A stretch of 64,000 nucleotides of DNA from Siphonodentalium dalli. Lineage: Eukaryota > Mollusca > Scaphopoda > Gadilida > Siphonodentaliidae. Position 1 is the stretch's first letter. Each line of letters opens with the position of its first letter. The stretch is taken from assembly GCA_032622095.1 (NCBI GenBank), contig CP136065.1, forward strand, positions 93,193,343-93,257,342. The letters are read 5' to 3'. The translations under genes and the position numbers were made by a program. Shown in pieces: positions 35,778 through 46,187 of the stretch. Below the pieces are notes generated by a model. It did no database searches, was not told the DNA's origin, and was given only the letters and a program-made list of their open reading frames with translations.

Positions 35778-36227
35778 CTGAAAGATAGACTGTTTACAGC
35801 AATATAGCAACTGAACTTGCTACTCATTATAATAAAAACCTAAACAATATCGTGAAATATTGAAAACTGAATGTAACTTTAGCCAAATTGTTATTTCCCC
35901 TGGCAATTTACTTGTAGGCTTTTTCCAGAGTGTCGCAGGTACGGAAAAAAAACATATGCCACTTCATAGAGAAATTAGATCATGTGATTTACATAATGAC
36001 CAACACAAATACTAGGTTGTAGTGCTGAAATGCGGCTTTCTCAAGATGACAAAATAAATCGTTTCAAAATATGGAGTACATGTCTGGTCAGTAAAGAATC
36101 GTAGTATTTAGTAGTGATTATAAAAACAACAAAATGCAAAAGAATAATCAGCAATAAATTTGTTGACTGATATAAAAAACTTGAAGATAAAGTCTACTTG
36201 ATTGCGATCAAGCCTTGAAATAGGGTG
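35778..36227. other. Intron DNA, nothing recognised
   Basis: AT-rich sequence with no coding motif, transposon end or clear repeat. Confidence 0.35.
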
Positions 36228-36490
36228 TCTGTCATTTGCAGAATAAGGTCCCCAAAGGGTGAATTTAGTGATGCTACCCCGCATAGCGGGCTAGCATCAC
36301 CAAATTCACCCTCTGGGAACCTCATTCTGCTGAGCAGGGTAAAGTCTACTTGATTGCGATCAAGCCTTGAAATAGGTTGTCTGTCATTTGCAGAATGAGG
36401 TCCCCAAAGGGTGAATTTAGTGATTCTACCCCGCTATGCAGGGTAGCATCACTAAACTCACCCTCTGGGGACCTCATTCTGCAAATGACA
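36228..36490. repeat. Foldback MITE family B, two tandem copies
   Basis: Two hairpins (36236-36331 and 36393-36486) with the arms 'gtccccaaagggtgaattta' and 'accctctggg-acctcattc'. Each is preceded by a direct repeat 'gcgatcaagccttgaaatag' (36206 and 36356). The duplication of hairpin plus flank suggests local tandem duplication. Confidence 0.75.
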
Positions 36491-37961
36491 GACACGCTAT
36501 TTGAAGGCTTGATTGCGATGAGTATAATGCATTATGAATGTGTCGTCTGTATTACTACTTCTGCATTAAAACATTTCTTTTGTTTTGCTATCGTGGGATA
36601 ATGATCAAAATATCACTGACATCCGATCTCGCAATTTAAATAGGATAGGATAGAATAACTTCATTCACAATATACACACACATATAGCAAACATATATGT
36701 ACAGTGAAACCTCTACATACCGGACCCTCTACAATCCCAATCCCTCCTCAATCCGAATGAATTGTCTGGTCCCGAATTCACCCAAGTGCATTCTCACTAA
36801 AAATTACCTCTAAAATCCGGAACCTCTATATTCCGAATACCGGACAGGTTTGTTAGTCCATAATTAAGCGAACACTTGATTATTACCTCAGAATACCGGA
36901 CGAGATGAGATCGGTCGAGACGAGACGAGAGTGCGTATAATGGTATAGTGATTACGTACTCTAGTATAAGCGGACCATTTATTTAGAGTTCTTTTGTTCG
37001 GCGTATGCTTTGAACCGGATTGTAACAACAGGAGTCTGATTAGATATCTATGATCATTTCACACATTGAGTGAACAATGGTGACTTCACAAATCGAGAAT
37101 TAGAGCTCTGACATATTGGTTTTTGCAACAGTTATTGTGTTGAGTTAATTGGACTCTGTTTTTACAACCATTGTTGATCGCCGCTCACATCGCAAAACTC
37201 ACAGACAATGCTGCCGACGACGATGAAGAAGACGACGCAATCCATGACAGAAGCGACGATCGTGAAGTCGGCATGGTCGTGATGCTCGTCTGTTATTAGA
37301 GATGGGCGGTATTGAAATTTTCGGTATCGGTAAATTTTTGTTGATTTACCTCGGTATCGGTACGGTATTCGGTATTGCTATTAAATTATAAGACCAGAGC
37401 AGATATTCCCGGTAAATTGTTGTAATTCAAGTTTTTAGCTGACCAATATACATGTATATATGACCACGGTCCACGGATTTACAATAGCTAAATTAGGCAA
37501 CGAAATGACCTACGCAAATTTAAGTAATATTCACACATCTCTTTGATGATTTACACGCACTGATTTGAAAAGAATAAGAGCATGACTACAATATTTTTTC
37601 GTGTCAATTTGATTTTCGTAACATTTCCATGAGTGAATATAATTGTGAGTAGTAATCAGTGATCACAATTCACAAATTTATGAACGTTCGCGCGATGTCA
37701 TGAAAATCGGCAAACCATGGCAATTTCCGAACTGCAGATGCTCAAACCCACGGGTGGTTCATATTCTCCTCCTTGCAGCGTGATATACCATTCATGCATA
37801 CAAGAGTCCCTCTTATTTATAGCAGGCAAGCTACCGGTGGCACATGGTGCCCAAGTGTTAATTTAAAGCTATCACGCGATCTTTTTTGGTCAGATATAAG
37901 CACATATGTATAATATACCGGTAAGTATATATATGTTTAATAAAGTAATTTATAGTAGGAT

Positions 37962-38124
37962 ATAAAGTTGCAATTAAATGTCAAGTTTGGTTGCTTTTAT
38001 GCGGCAGGTCCCAGGGCAGTCTTATTAGTGACCTTGACTTTAGTTCCGGGGGCGGAGGTAAACCGGAAGTAAGAGCGTAGTTTAGTTTCATCCGCCATTT
38101 AATAGAGTCAGAAATAATTTTTCC
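37962..38124 (+). repeat. Split direct repeat A1
   Basis: 163 bp, identical to A2 at 41506-41668, starting ATAAAGTTGCAATTAAATG and ending AGAAATAATTTTTCC. It lies 77 bp upstream of the SGNH ORF and probably carries promoter sequence. Confidence 0.92.
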
Positions 38125-38201
38125 TTTGTCATTATCTTGTTGTTCGTTAATTTTCACGTACGTACTTATACCTTCACATTATTGTTAACGCATGTTGAGT
38201 T

Positions 38202-38849
38202 ATGGCGACTCGAATTTTGATCGTGGGCCATTCCTTTATCGCTCGATTCGGCTCGCATTTATACAATCGGAATTTGTTGTCGATTCGACGAGAGTGGCCG
38301 CCGATGGTGAACTTTGCCCCGTACTTGCGAGTGTCGGATTTGAATGTTGACATTCGTTTCGTGGGTCAGGGAGGTGCGGATGTTCGAAAAACTCACGTAC
38401 TAGCATCTGATGCTATTGACGTATTTCAGCCCAGTTGTGTTGTGGTGCAATGTGGTGGGAATGACTTGTCCACCACAGGACCGGGTCAACTGTTGTTCCA
38501 GCTTCGCCAGCTGGGTTTGGCTCTTCTGTCAAATGCGTCGGTCGACAGTGTCATTATTTGCAGCTTGTTTCACAGGACAACGGTGGGGTTTCATGCCAAG
38601 CATAATCCATTCGACCTCACTGTACCTGTCTACAATGCATGTGTGGACATTGTTAATAACAATTTACATCAGGCTCTGATATCTGACAGGGGTTTATGTC
38701 ATTGGGAGCACACTCAGTTGCCTGGAGTGGTGGAGAATTTTCTGGACGATGGCATTCATTTAAATGAGGTTGGCATGGAGCGGTATCATAGCAACATTCG
38801 TGGACTCATCATCCATTATATACGTACTTTGAGAGTTGCACATTCTTAA
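38202..38849 (+). CDS. SGNH/GDSL-like hydrolase encoded by the Ngaro-like element
   Basis: An intact 215-residue frame with the four SGNH blocks. Block I is 'ILIVGHSF' with nucleophile Ser11 (G-H-S rather than G-D-S). Block II is 'GQGGADV' (Gly57). Block III is 'GGND' with Asn87. Block V is 'DDGIHLN' with Asp183 and His186. SGNH enzymes are esterases or lipases; what they do in a retrotransposon is unknown, with lipid or acetyl-ester hydrolysis suggested for related ORFs. There is no signal peptide or membrane segment, so it is presumably cytosolic. The start ATG at 38202 is the first in frame and the frame opens shortly after A1. It sits where a gag-type ORF1 would be expected. GC-richer than the surrounding host DNA. 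Confidence 0.85.
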   Translation: MATRILIVGHSFIARFGSHLYNRNLLSIRREWPPMVNFAPYLRVSDLNVDIRFVGQGGADVRKTHVLASDAIDVFQPSCVVVQCGGNDLSTTGPGQLLFQLRQLGLALLSNASVDSVIICSLFHRTTVGFHAKHNPFDLTVPVYNACVDIVNNNLHQALISDRGLCHWEHTQLPGVVENFLDDGIHLNEVGMERYHSNIRGLIIHYIRTLRVAHS

Positions 38850-40034
38850 TGTGCGTCACGATGGTTAGTATGAAATGGTGTTGTGTCGTTCAATATTGTT
38901 TATTTGTTGTCAATTTCTGGCCTGAATGTTTTTGTTGTGTAATTGTCAGTACAAGTTATGTCTGGGCATGGGGCGCTTGTGCTCGGTTCATGAGGAACCT
39001 AATATATTGGTTTGCAGTTTGGGGGGGTTCTCTATATGTGTCTCATGCACCTGTTGTTGATGGTGTCTAGAGTTTTTACTCTAGTGAGTTTAGTTTTGTT
39101 TTTATTGGTGTTTTTGTTTTCCTTCTTATTTGTTTATCCCAATGCATTATTAGTCATTGGTCTGGTTATATATTTGTTATAACTTGCCCTTAGTAGGGGT
39201 GTGATCCCATCCCGGAGTTTTTCTATCCATTATAATATACATCCATGTATTCGACTCGTTGTTGCACTCCATTTGCCAATTTAATTTACCGGTATACCTC
39301 GCACAATTGCAACATGTACGGTCCACATTGACCTTTTACTTTCTTTGAAGTAGATGCAAGGTACCTACTGGCGTGGCATGTCGTATAATTTTCCCATCCG
39401 TTTTTTGTTTTTGTTTTTTGACACTATAAATTGGCTACATGCCTCGTATTTACATATGGATCACACATGTGGAGTTGGGGTTGTTATTTCGGTTTGGTAT
39501 TATCACCCTTACTTGTGAAGTTACCCTCCTTGTGCTGGTTCGCCATTTTTGGGGTATGACAATTTAATTTTCGGCATTTCAGTAAATGATTAATTAACCC
39601 TTAGGGGCTTTACAGGTTATGTTGGTGCATGTCCAGTAAATCATTACATGTATATACCCTTCGCTTACTGGTTTTTGGAGGGTTCCAGGATAAAAACATT
39701 CCTGGACTTTCGGGTCTAGGTCACATTTGTGTCCTAGTTGTTTAATTTTTGGTATGACTGATTACTATAACTTTCATTTCAGGTCACTAGGGTCATGTTT
39801 ATGCTTGATCCCTAGACAGTTTTCCTTTTTGTTTTACCTAATTATAACATTGTTTTCAGCGCCGGGGGTTTGTTCAGTGGTATGTTTGGCTGAATTGTTT
39901 ACACGTGTTGTTGGCTTTCACTGGGACCACTTTATTTGATTATGTTGTTGTTCTGTTACTCACTTGCTTAATTTTCTGAGAGGTTGTGGTAACAGGTATC
40001 TGCAGCGGGATTTAGGTTCCATTGTTTTCAGGTA
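38850..40034 (+). other. Ngaro-like element: gap where reverse transcriptase should be
   Basis: About 1.2 kb of T/G-rich sequence between the SGNH stop and the RNase H remnant, with stops in all plus-strand frames. None of the RT motifs (a YxDD-type box, 'PQG'-like strand or Asp-centred palm motif) can be read on either strand. The frames at 38849-39070 and 39727-39939 are hydrophobic and motif-free. The RT and most of RNase H were deleted or replaced. Confidence 0.6.
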
Positions 40035-40262
40035 CTAATCAGGGATATCCACTTGCTGCAACTTTTACGCAAACTTGTGCTTCTACGTTTACGCCATAAT
40101 ATTCATTTCAAGGCACGTCATGTGCCTGGGGTTCAGAATGGTTTAGCAGATAGTCTTTCTCGTTTGCAGGTCGACAAGTTCAGGAAACAGGCGCCTCACA
40201 GCAATTCAACCCCCGTCATGATACCACCGAACCTCCATCTCCACAGATTGCTCGAACATTAA
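40035..40262 (+). pseudogene. RNase H C-terminal remnant of the Ngaro-like element
   Basis: The frame reads 'RDIHLLQLLRKLVLLRLRHN' and 'ARHVPGVQNGLADSLSRLQ', the last helix and closing motif ('A-R-H-V-P-G-x-x-N-x-x-A-D-x-L-S-R') of RNase H in DIRS-order and Ty3-like elements. The N-terminal catalytic acidic residues are missing; upstream is unrelated sequence. It ends at a stop 5 bp before the recombinase frame used here. In intact relatives these would be one polyprotein or overlapping frames. Confidence 0.78.
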
Positions 40263-40267
40263 ACTAT

Positions 40268-41182
40268 TTGCTTGAACATGCATTAGCAGGCAGTAGTCGC
40301 ACTACTTATGAAGCTGCAGTTGCAAAACTTACAGCTTTTTTGCAGCAATATCATATGTCAACTTCACTACCCATCGCCCCTGATGTCTTAGCTTGGTTTG
40401 TTGCTTTTTTGTTTAACCAATCATATTCTTATAAGACAATTTCATCTACTTTGTCTGCAATAGCATATGTTCACAAGATAAATAACTTACCTGATCCGAC
40501 AACATCATTTCTGTTGAAGAAAATCTTGTGTGCAGTTCGTCGAGTCCGGCCTAGTGTAGACATCCGGTTACCCATCAGCCTTTCAATTTTGCAGAACTTG
40601 ATACAAATTTTACCTCAATGTTGTGATTCAGTCTATGAAATTTTACTTTTTCGGGCCATGTTTTCAGTTGCGTTCTACGCCTTGGCCAGGATTGGGGAAT
40701 TGTGTCCAAGGAATAGTGCTGAACTGAATCGGGTCATTCAACTATCGGATGTTTCCATCCCAACCTGCATTGGTAATGTCACGATTACTTTTCGGTTTTT
40801 CAAGCATAATACGGGGGATGGTCCCCATTTTATAACTCTCCCTGTTACGACTCCGATACAGTTTTGCCCAGTGCGTCTTTTAAGCGCTTACCTTCAATTA
40901 CGGGATCGATCACCAGGTCCACTATTCCTGACACAGGCGGCATTGCCAGTGACTAGGGCAATTTTTAACACTAAATTACAACAATGCTTAACAGCTTTGG
41001 GTCTGAACTCAGCCCGATTTAAGGCCCATTCTTTTCGGATTGGTGGGTGTACGTGGGCTGCAGATCAAGGATTTTCCGATGCTCAGATTCGGTCAATGGG
41101 GCGCTGGAAGTCTGACGCCTTTAATGCTTATATAAGGAGTCCTGCATTGTCTGTAGGGTCGGCGGGGGTTTTACCCTTCTAA
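40268..41182 (+). CDS. Tyrosine recombinase (Ngaro/DIRS type)
   Basis: A 304-residue open frame with an N-terminal core-binding region and a catalytic domain. Catalytic residues, counted from 40268: Arg141 in 'ALARIGELC', His254 and Arg257 in 'AHSFRIGG', Trp280 in 'MGRWKSD', Tyr288 in 'AFNAYIR'. This is the complete R..HxxR..W..Y set. The enzyme integrates the circular cDNA of these elements without target duplication. There is no ATG at the start of homology (first Met is residue 30); the frame is open upstream to about 40190, so translation may depend on a frameshift or fusion from the preceding RNase H frame. No stop or missing residue is visible, so it could be active. Confidence 0.9.
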   Translation: MLEHALAGSSRTTYEAAVAKLTAFLQQYHMSTSLPIAPDVLAWFVAFLFNQSYSYKTISSTLSAIAYVHKINNLPDPTTSFLLKKILCAVRRVRPSVDIRLPISLSILQNLIQILPQCCDSVYEILLFRAMFSVAFYALARIGELCPRNSAELNRVIQLSDVSIPTCIGNVTITFRFFKHNTGDGPHFITLPVTTPIQFCPVRLLSAYLQLRDRSPGPLFLTQAALPVTRAIFNTKLQQCLTALGLNSARFKAHSFRIGGCTWAADQGFSDAQIRSMGRWKSDAFNAYIRSPALSVGSAGVLPF

Positions 41183-41364
41183 TTTTTTTTTCCAGACAGC
41201 AGGGGCTGACTGGTGGGGTCTAGACTGTAGGTACTGTCTAGATCCCATTTCTTGGGTAGAGCTTCCGCCTCCCCTCATTTTTTGTTGTTGCTCTCCCTCC
41301 GATTCGTAGTTAGTGTTGTGGGCGTGATTTTGTGGGTTTCGGCTTCGAAACCCACAATATCGGT

Positions 41365-41510
41365 GGCGTAGTTGTGCCCACACCCTTATCATGTTTTTAT
41401 GTATATATATCATTTGTTGTTTATTTTGATTATTGTGGGAAATTAAAGTTGACCATTGCGACAATCTTTTTCCTAATTTCTCATAGGTTCCTTGGGGCTT
41501 GCTGCATAAA
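41365..41510 (+). repeat. Split direct repeat B1
   Basis: 146 bp, from GGCGTAGTTGTGCCCACACC to GGCTTGCTGCATAAA. It differs from B2 (41849-41994) at one base (cacccT/Gtatc). It overlaps A2 by the shared ATAAA. Confidence 0.92.
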
Positions 41511-41668
41511 GTTGCAATTAAATGTCAAGTTTGGTTGCTTTTATGCGGCAGGTCCCAGGGCAGTCTTATTAGTGACCTTGACTTTAGTTCCGGGGGCGGA
41601 GGTAAACCGGAAGTAAGAGCGTAGTTTAGTTTCATCCGCCATTTAATAGAGTCAGAAATAATTTTTCC
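41506..41668 (+). repeat. Split direct repeat A2
   Basis: 163 bp, identical to A1 at 37962-38124. It is immediately joined to B1 at ATAAA, the arrangement expected for reconstructing a full-length circle. Confidence 0.92.
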
Positions 41669-41848
41669 CACCTCCTCCCCCCCTCCTCCTTCGTTTTGGA
41701 TTTCTCATTTTTTTTTTTTTTTTCTAGCGAATTTATTTTTCTTTTGGATAAATTAATTATTTATTTATTTTTTCCGGTTCTTGCCTTGGTCAGGTTTATT
41801 TTCTTTGTTCTTTTTTCTTATGTGTTTTTGCTTTGTCAGCTTGGCGTA

Positions 41849-41994
41849 GGCGTAGTTGTGCCCACACCCGTATCATGTTTTTATGTATATATATCATTTG
41901 TTGTTTATTTTGATTATTGTGGGAAATTAAAGTTGACCATTGCGACAATCTTTTTCCTAATTTCTCATAGGTTCCTTGGGGCTTGCTGCATAAA
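41849..41994 (+). repeat. Split direct repeat B2 (3' end of element)
   Basis: 146 bp, ending CTGCATAAA, followed by host hAT sequence 'catatttatacc'. The A2-B2 spacer (41669-41848) is pyrimidine-rich and noncoding. Confidence 0.92.
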
Positions 41995-43822
41995 CATATT
42001 TATACCAACATATATGTGCGCAACTTTCCAAGATGTGCTACTTGCAATCGACAAGATCAGGTTGTATAAAAAAATCTGAATGCGTATATCAAGTCGCTAT
42101 TGCATCACCGTCTAATTGTAAAGTAACCTGTGGGGGTTTCAATTTTGTTGTGCATGGGGACCCCCCATAACACTTTTTTCGATTCCGCATGCTTCGATCC
42201 AACTTGGGACACGGATTATAGACCTGTACCGAGTTGCCCACGCATTGTCCAGTTTGCACGGATACCGAAATTGACACTTAACGCTCCAGCTATGAGTTGT
42301 CAAACGTCATGATGTTAGTTACATTGTCATTAATATGTCGTAAAGATCAAAGATGCATGCCATCGGGCAGCTGTGCCCTTGATGTAACAACGTTGCAATA
42401 GACTGATACATGTAGTACCGACTTGTTACACCGAGTTATCATAATATTCCGATTCTCGTTGCATACGGTTGGCCGGTCATACAATTCAAGCATGTAACGG
42501 CTGCGGTGAAAAGGTGACGCAAATACGTTGGCAACACATGAATAATTTCATTACCGAAAATACGGTATTTTTAGTTTTGATTCGGTACGGTAAATCGGTA
42601 TTACGCTGATACCGATACCGCAAGGTAAATACCGAGTACCGCCCATCTCTATCTGTTATATTTCTGTATGTGGTTGTTTGGGTAGCCTTTATTGTCGCGT
42701 TGGGTGACTTCTTTTTGCAAGAATACCGGCACTAATCGAAATTATTTTTCTGTGTGGGCGCTGGGTTTCCACAGCGATAAAAATAATATCTGGAAAAAAC
42801 AGAGTTGTTCTGAAAACTAGCACCGGAATATGGCGTAATAGATATTTTTCGATCGGGGTTAAAGGCACGTGAGGCCTTAGTTGTCGAAAATATTTATATT
42901 TGTTCTAATCACCGTAAACAGAAAAACATTAAAACGCATACAGTTTCGTTCATATATACCATGACCATCACGTAAACAGCATGTTATCATAAAGACCTAC
43001 TATATTTTACCTAAACAAGAGCCTGATTGTGTTACAGAAGACAGCACAATGCTACTGGCTAATCACACACAAATGGCATAAATGCTCTTTATTAGTTCCA
43101 TATCAGGAATTGACCAACAAAGAACGCTCTTTATGTTTACTATCATAATATAAACAAACACCAGAAAAGTTACTTTTATGCTTTTGTTTTCATAACAATG
43201 GTCAAACATTTGACAATAAAATACTGTTTATGCGATATTTCTTATTTGTATACGGACAAAGTCTGTCTACATTTTGATGTTCTTTCTGTTTGTGGCGGTT
43301 TTTGACGGGTGGAAATATTTTCACAGGATACCCACCGCCAAGGCCAACCGTACCTTTAATGTCGTGGCATTGTCTGAAAATCTTATCAAATGAATTTTGT
43401 TGTGTAAAACTTGTATTTTTCTCCATTTCTCACAGTGGATTGCGAGACTAATAACAGGCCGTGCCATACTTCCTTTTCGTTTCAGTTTCGGTTGTACGAT
43501 GTAGGTTTTGGAAATTCCGGTAATGTTGTCAGCACGTAAATCGGATGATAGACTATTAAGTTTGGGCAATAGCATACAGAGAAATAATAAGTCAGGTGCC
43601 ATTTTCACCACTCATCTGGTACCTGACATTTTGTACCCAGGCTTGGTTCTCGTAATTATTCAATTAATTCTCAGTAATCAATAATGCAGTCTTGGTAATT
43701 CTTGGTATTAAATGGCAGCAATATATCACCGATGGTGATGTGATTTTCTATAAACCGAACACCTCTCTAAGCCGAATGGAAGGGCCGGTCCGAAGGGTGT
43801 TCGGTTTAGAGAGGTTTTACTG

Positions 43823-44706
43823 TAATCAACAATAAATGCAGGTATGTTGTATATTGCTCGGGGATAGCATAGCCCTGCCAGGCTATCTTCCTGCCATCCC
43901 CGGTGGTATAGGTATCGTTATGATTGTTTAATGATGGCGTATGTGAGCGTTCATCTCCGTGTGAGCGCAGACTATATTGTCGCATGCATGTGGAAATAGT
44001 ATCAAGGGCATGTTACAGACATGATGAATTTTATGGGTACCAACCCGGACCATTGTTCATAACAATAACTAAAATATTTAGCGTAGTTCACTGGGGAGGC
44101 AGGTTGTGAGTGAGGTCCTGGGGAAATATCACATATCTGGAATTCATTAATTGCATGATTGCAGGTGGTTTGTTAATATACATATACAATTTACAATAGG
44201 TGCACAATCGATATGATTGCAGCATCTTAAACAGTGCAGTCCGGATATCCAACATTTTTACATTTCACATTTTCAGAATAGTTTTTTACCAAGTTTGCTT
44301 ATAAGCACTTCCTAAATGAATGCCTTGTATAACCAACCATGAAGAAGTGTTTGTCATTGCTATCGGCTATTTATAAAAATTGGATTCTGCAGTTAAAGTG
44401 ATCTGCTATGTGGCTTACACCACTAACCAATAAACTCTTGCATGCTCTGTGCACCATAACCAATGGAATGGAGATAATCCCATCAATCTGATACGGAAAT
44501 GAAAAGTAAACAAAAGATTCTAGAGACCTAAACCTGTTCGGATTTCCATCGGCTTTTCAAAGAGACTGATATTTTCATGTAGTTTCTTTCACTCACAAGT
44601 TTGAAGTTGAAATTCATCAATTTGTTTATTTTTTATATTTTTTATTTTCATTTCCTCAAATTGGAACCACAATTTGATTGTTCTATTAAAAAATAATTCA
44701 ACTTAC
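43823..44706. other. Intron DNA, nothing recognised
   Basis: A small hairpin lies near 43855-43905 ('cggggatagcatagccctgccaggctat..atccccgg'). Otherwise AT-rich without features. Confidence 0.35.
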
Positions 44707-44868
44707 CTTGACAAGCAGTTCCAGTGCAGTTTGAGATCTGCAATGTATCACCCTCGCACAGATTTGTGGATGCAGCTTGGCATATGTGCAGTCGAGTGCG
44801 TCTACCAACACCACAATAGGATGCACAGTCAGTCCATGCAGTCCATCTCGTCCAAGTTCCTACAAAAC
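44707..44868 (-). CDS. Exon 6 in window: TSP1 repeat
   Basis: A 162-bp, phase 1-1 exon encodes a short TSP1 repeat: GTWTRWTAWTDC with two overlapping WxxW motifs, CASYCGVG, a basic RRTRLHIC strand, and the close CTGTACQG. It has an NCT N-glycosylation sequon near the end. Acceptor TCTCACAG, donor GTAAGTTG. Its downstream intron contains the nested Tigger/hAT/Ngaro insertions. Confidence 0.87.
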
Positions 44869-44884
44869 CTGTGAGATAACACAA

Positions 44885-45000
44885 TAAGTTATTGTGGTGG
44901 ATTGATGATAACATGGTGTGACATTGATGGCATGGAGTTTATGTTCAACTGAATTGCGAAGCGACGAGGTTGAACATACATGACATCTTTTGTGTATTGT
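44885..45000 (+). repeat. Dispersed repeat family E, partial
   Basis: 'taagttattgtggtggattg', 'atggtgtgacattgatggca' and 'tggagtttatgttcaact', matching the starts of the copies at 19515 and 51283/54952. It begins 16 bp from the TSP1 exon at 44707-44868. Confidence 0.6.
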
Positions 45001-46040
45001 CAGCAGTTAACATAATTATGTTTGTCTTGACCTACTGCGTTGATGGTAGTCCTGGTGTGCATTGTCGAGAATTAAATTGGCTTCGCAATGAAAACCATGC
45101 AAAACAAAACTATTAGTGATATGGGCACATGGTTCATAAATATATTTATCGTCATTATTTGTCACCATTTGCATATAATCGGTAGACCATCATATTTATA
45201 ATATTTATGTCAGTTCACACAAGAGAAATTCATACTAAAACTAGTAAAAATAATTAAATGTCAAACTAATAAATAAAACATATTATACTAAATTGTAAAA
45301 AAAAAAATATGCAGTATCGGATATATATACATCATTTCTTAATTGATGAATGTGATCTAGTGTTCGGACATTCAGTATTGACGAACTTAATAATATAATC
45401 ACCACAAATTCTAATTGTAATTTCACATCACTATTCTTGTGACAGAAACTCAAGATTTTACTACATCTGCGTTTCGTATTTTTACAAGAATTCATAAATC
45501 AAGAAAAGTTCCATATTTGAACTTAAATTATCATATATAAAATATAGTGCACATGTCAGAGAACGGTGTAAAACCATGTGAGTGATCTGAAATGCCAAAC
45601 ACCACTACTCAAAACTGGAACACAAAACAATTTGATCCGAGGGGTCATAAACTGTACGAGGATCTAGCTATAGGGCTCTGCGAATCAATTTGATTTGATG
45701 TGATTCAAAATTATTCATCTGTTTCGGTTCAATTAAAAATTGGCTACCATGATTCAGATTTTGTCGAATCATTGGTGACAGGTGCATTTCAACAGACTAC
45801 AATGCTCTTACCAGAACAGAAAATTCACTATAATAACATAGTAAATGACTTTAACGTTTATATCACAAACCGTATTTAATAGTTTCCATGTACATTTTAG
45901 GCACGCGGTATATAGGCATGGTCATATAGCACGATGCTGCTGTGAGAGCTGTCATTTCAAAAGCAGAAGCAATCAAGAAATTTAGGTTATCGAGAAGTAA
46001 CTTTAATGGTTTATGTGTGACAACCAATGGTTTTATAGTA
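45001..46040. other. Intron DNA, no gene
   Basis: AT-rich. Near 45685-45775 there is 'agggctctgcgaatcaattt' followed by 'gattca..gattcaga' repeats, resembling a hAT element end (compare 10870-10950). No opposite end was found. Confidence 0.3.
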
Positions 46041-46187
46041 TTCTGTGGATTGACAGCTTATGATTAAATTATTTGGCGATAACATTGCATGTCCTGCCAT
46101 CGCATGTACCATTATGATTATGTCCGATGGCAAAACATGTAATGTTATAGCCAAATAATTTAATCATAAGCTGTCAATCCACAGAAA
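46041..46187. repeat. 147-bp palindrome
   Basis: Arms of more than 55 bp, 'ttctgtggattgacagctta' and 'taagctgtcaatccacagaa', continuing inward nearly perfectly to a short 'gcatgtaccattatgatt' loop. A foldback element. It lies about 110 bp downstream (gene orientation) of the TSP1 exon at 46295-46468. Confidence 0.85.

Larger units (their letters stand above)
37962..41994 (+). mobile_element. Ngaro-like tyrosine-recombinase retrotransposon, RT-deleted, split direct repeats
   Basis: The order is A1 (163 bp) - SGNH ORF - gap - RNase H end - tyrosine recombinase - B1 (146 bp) - A2 (163 bp) - spacer - B2 (146 bp). A1 and A2 are identical; B1 and B2 differ at one base. Split direct repeats of this A1-B1A2B2 form define the Ngaro and PAT groups, and an SGNH-type hydrolase has been reported in Ngaro elements. 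'ATAAA' occurs at the A1 start, at the B1/A2 junction and at the B2 end, the expected recombination core. There is no target duplication, as expected for recombinase-mediated insertion. Repeat identity indicates a recent insertion or circle-derived duplication. Confidence 0.88.
37297..42651. mobile_element. hAT-like element with 'tagagatgggcggta' ends
   Basis: Perfect 15-bp inverted ends TAGAGATGGGCGGTA/TACCGCCCATCTCTA with an identical 8-bp target duplication TCTGTTAT (37289-37296 and 42652-42659). The subterminal zones are rich in 'cggtatcggta' repeats, typical of nonautonomous hAT elements. Without the inner Ngaro-like element (37962-41994) it is about 1.3 kb and noncoding. Confidence 0.85.
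36702..43822. mobile_element. Pogo/Tigger-like DNA transposon, nonautonomous, host of nested insertions
   Basis: The left end CAGTGAAACCTCTACATACC and the right end, reverse-complemented, CAGTAAAACCTCTCTAAACC are flanked by TA (36700-36701 and 43823-43824). This is the terminus and TA target of pogo/Tigger elements. Excluding the inner hAT it is about 1.77 kb. A short acidic frame at 37165-37263 ('DDDEEDDAIHDRSDDREVG') could be a relic of the acidic tail of a transposase, but no DDE catalytic core is visible. Confidence 0.7.

Noticed and set aside
41171-42079. Frames within the B1/A2/B2 region of the Ngaro-like element
   Set aside because: They read through the direct repeats (the same peptide appears twice) and carry no domain.
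43202-43611. Minus-strand frames in the right arm of the Tigger-like element as a transposase
   Set aside because: No DDE, HTH or CENP-B-like motif could be read.
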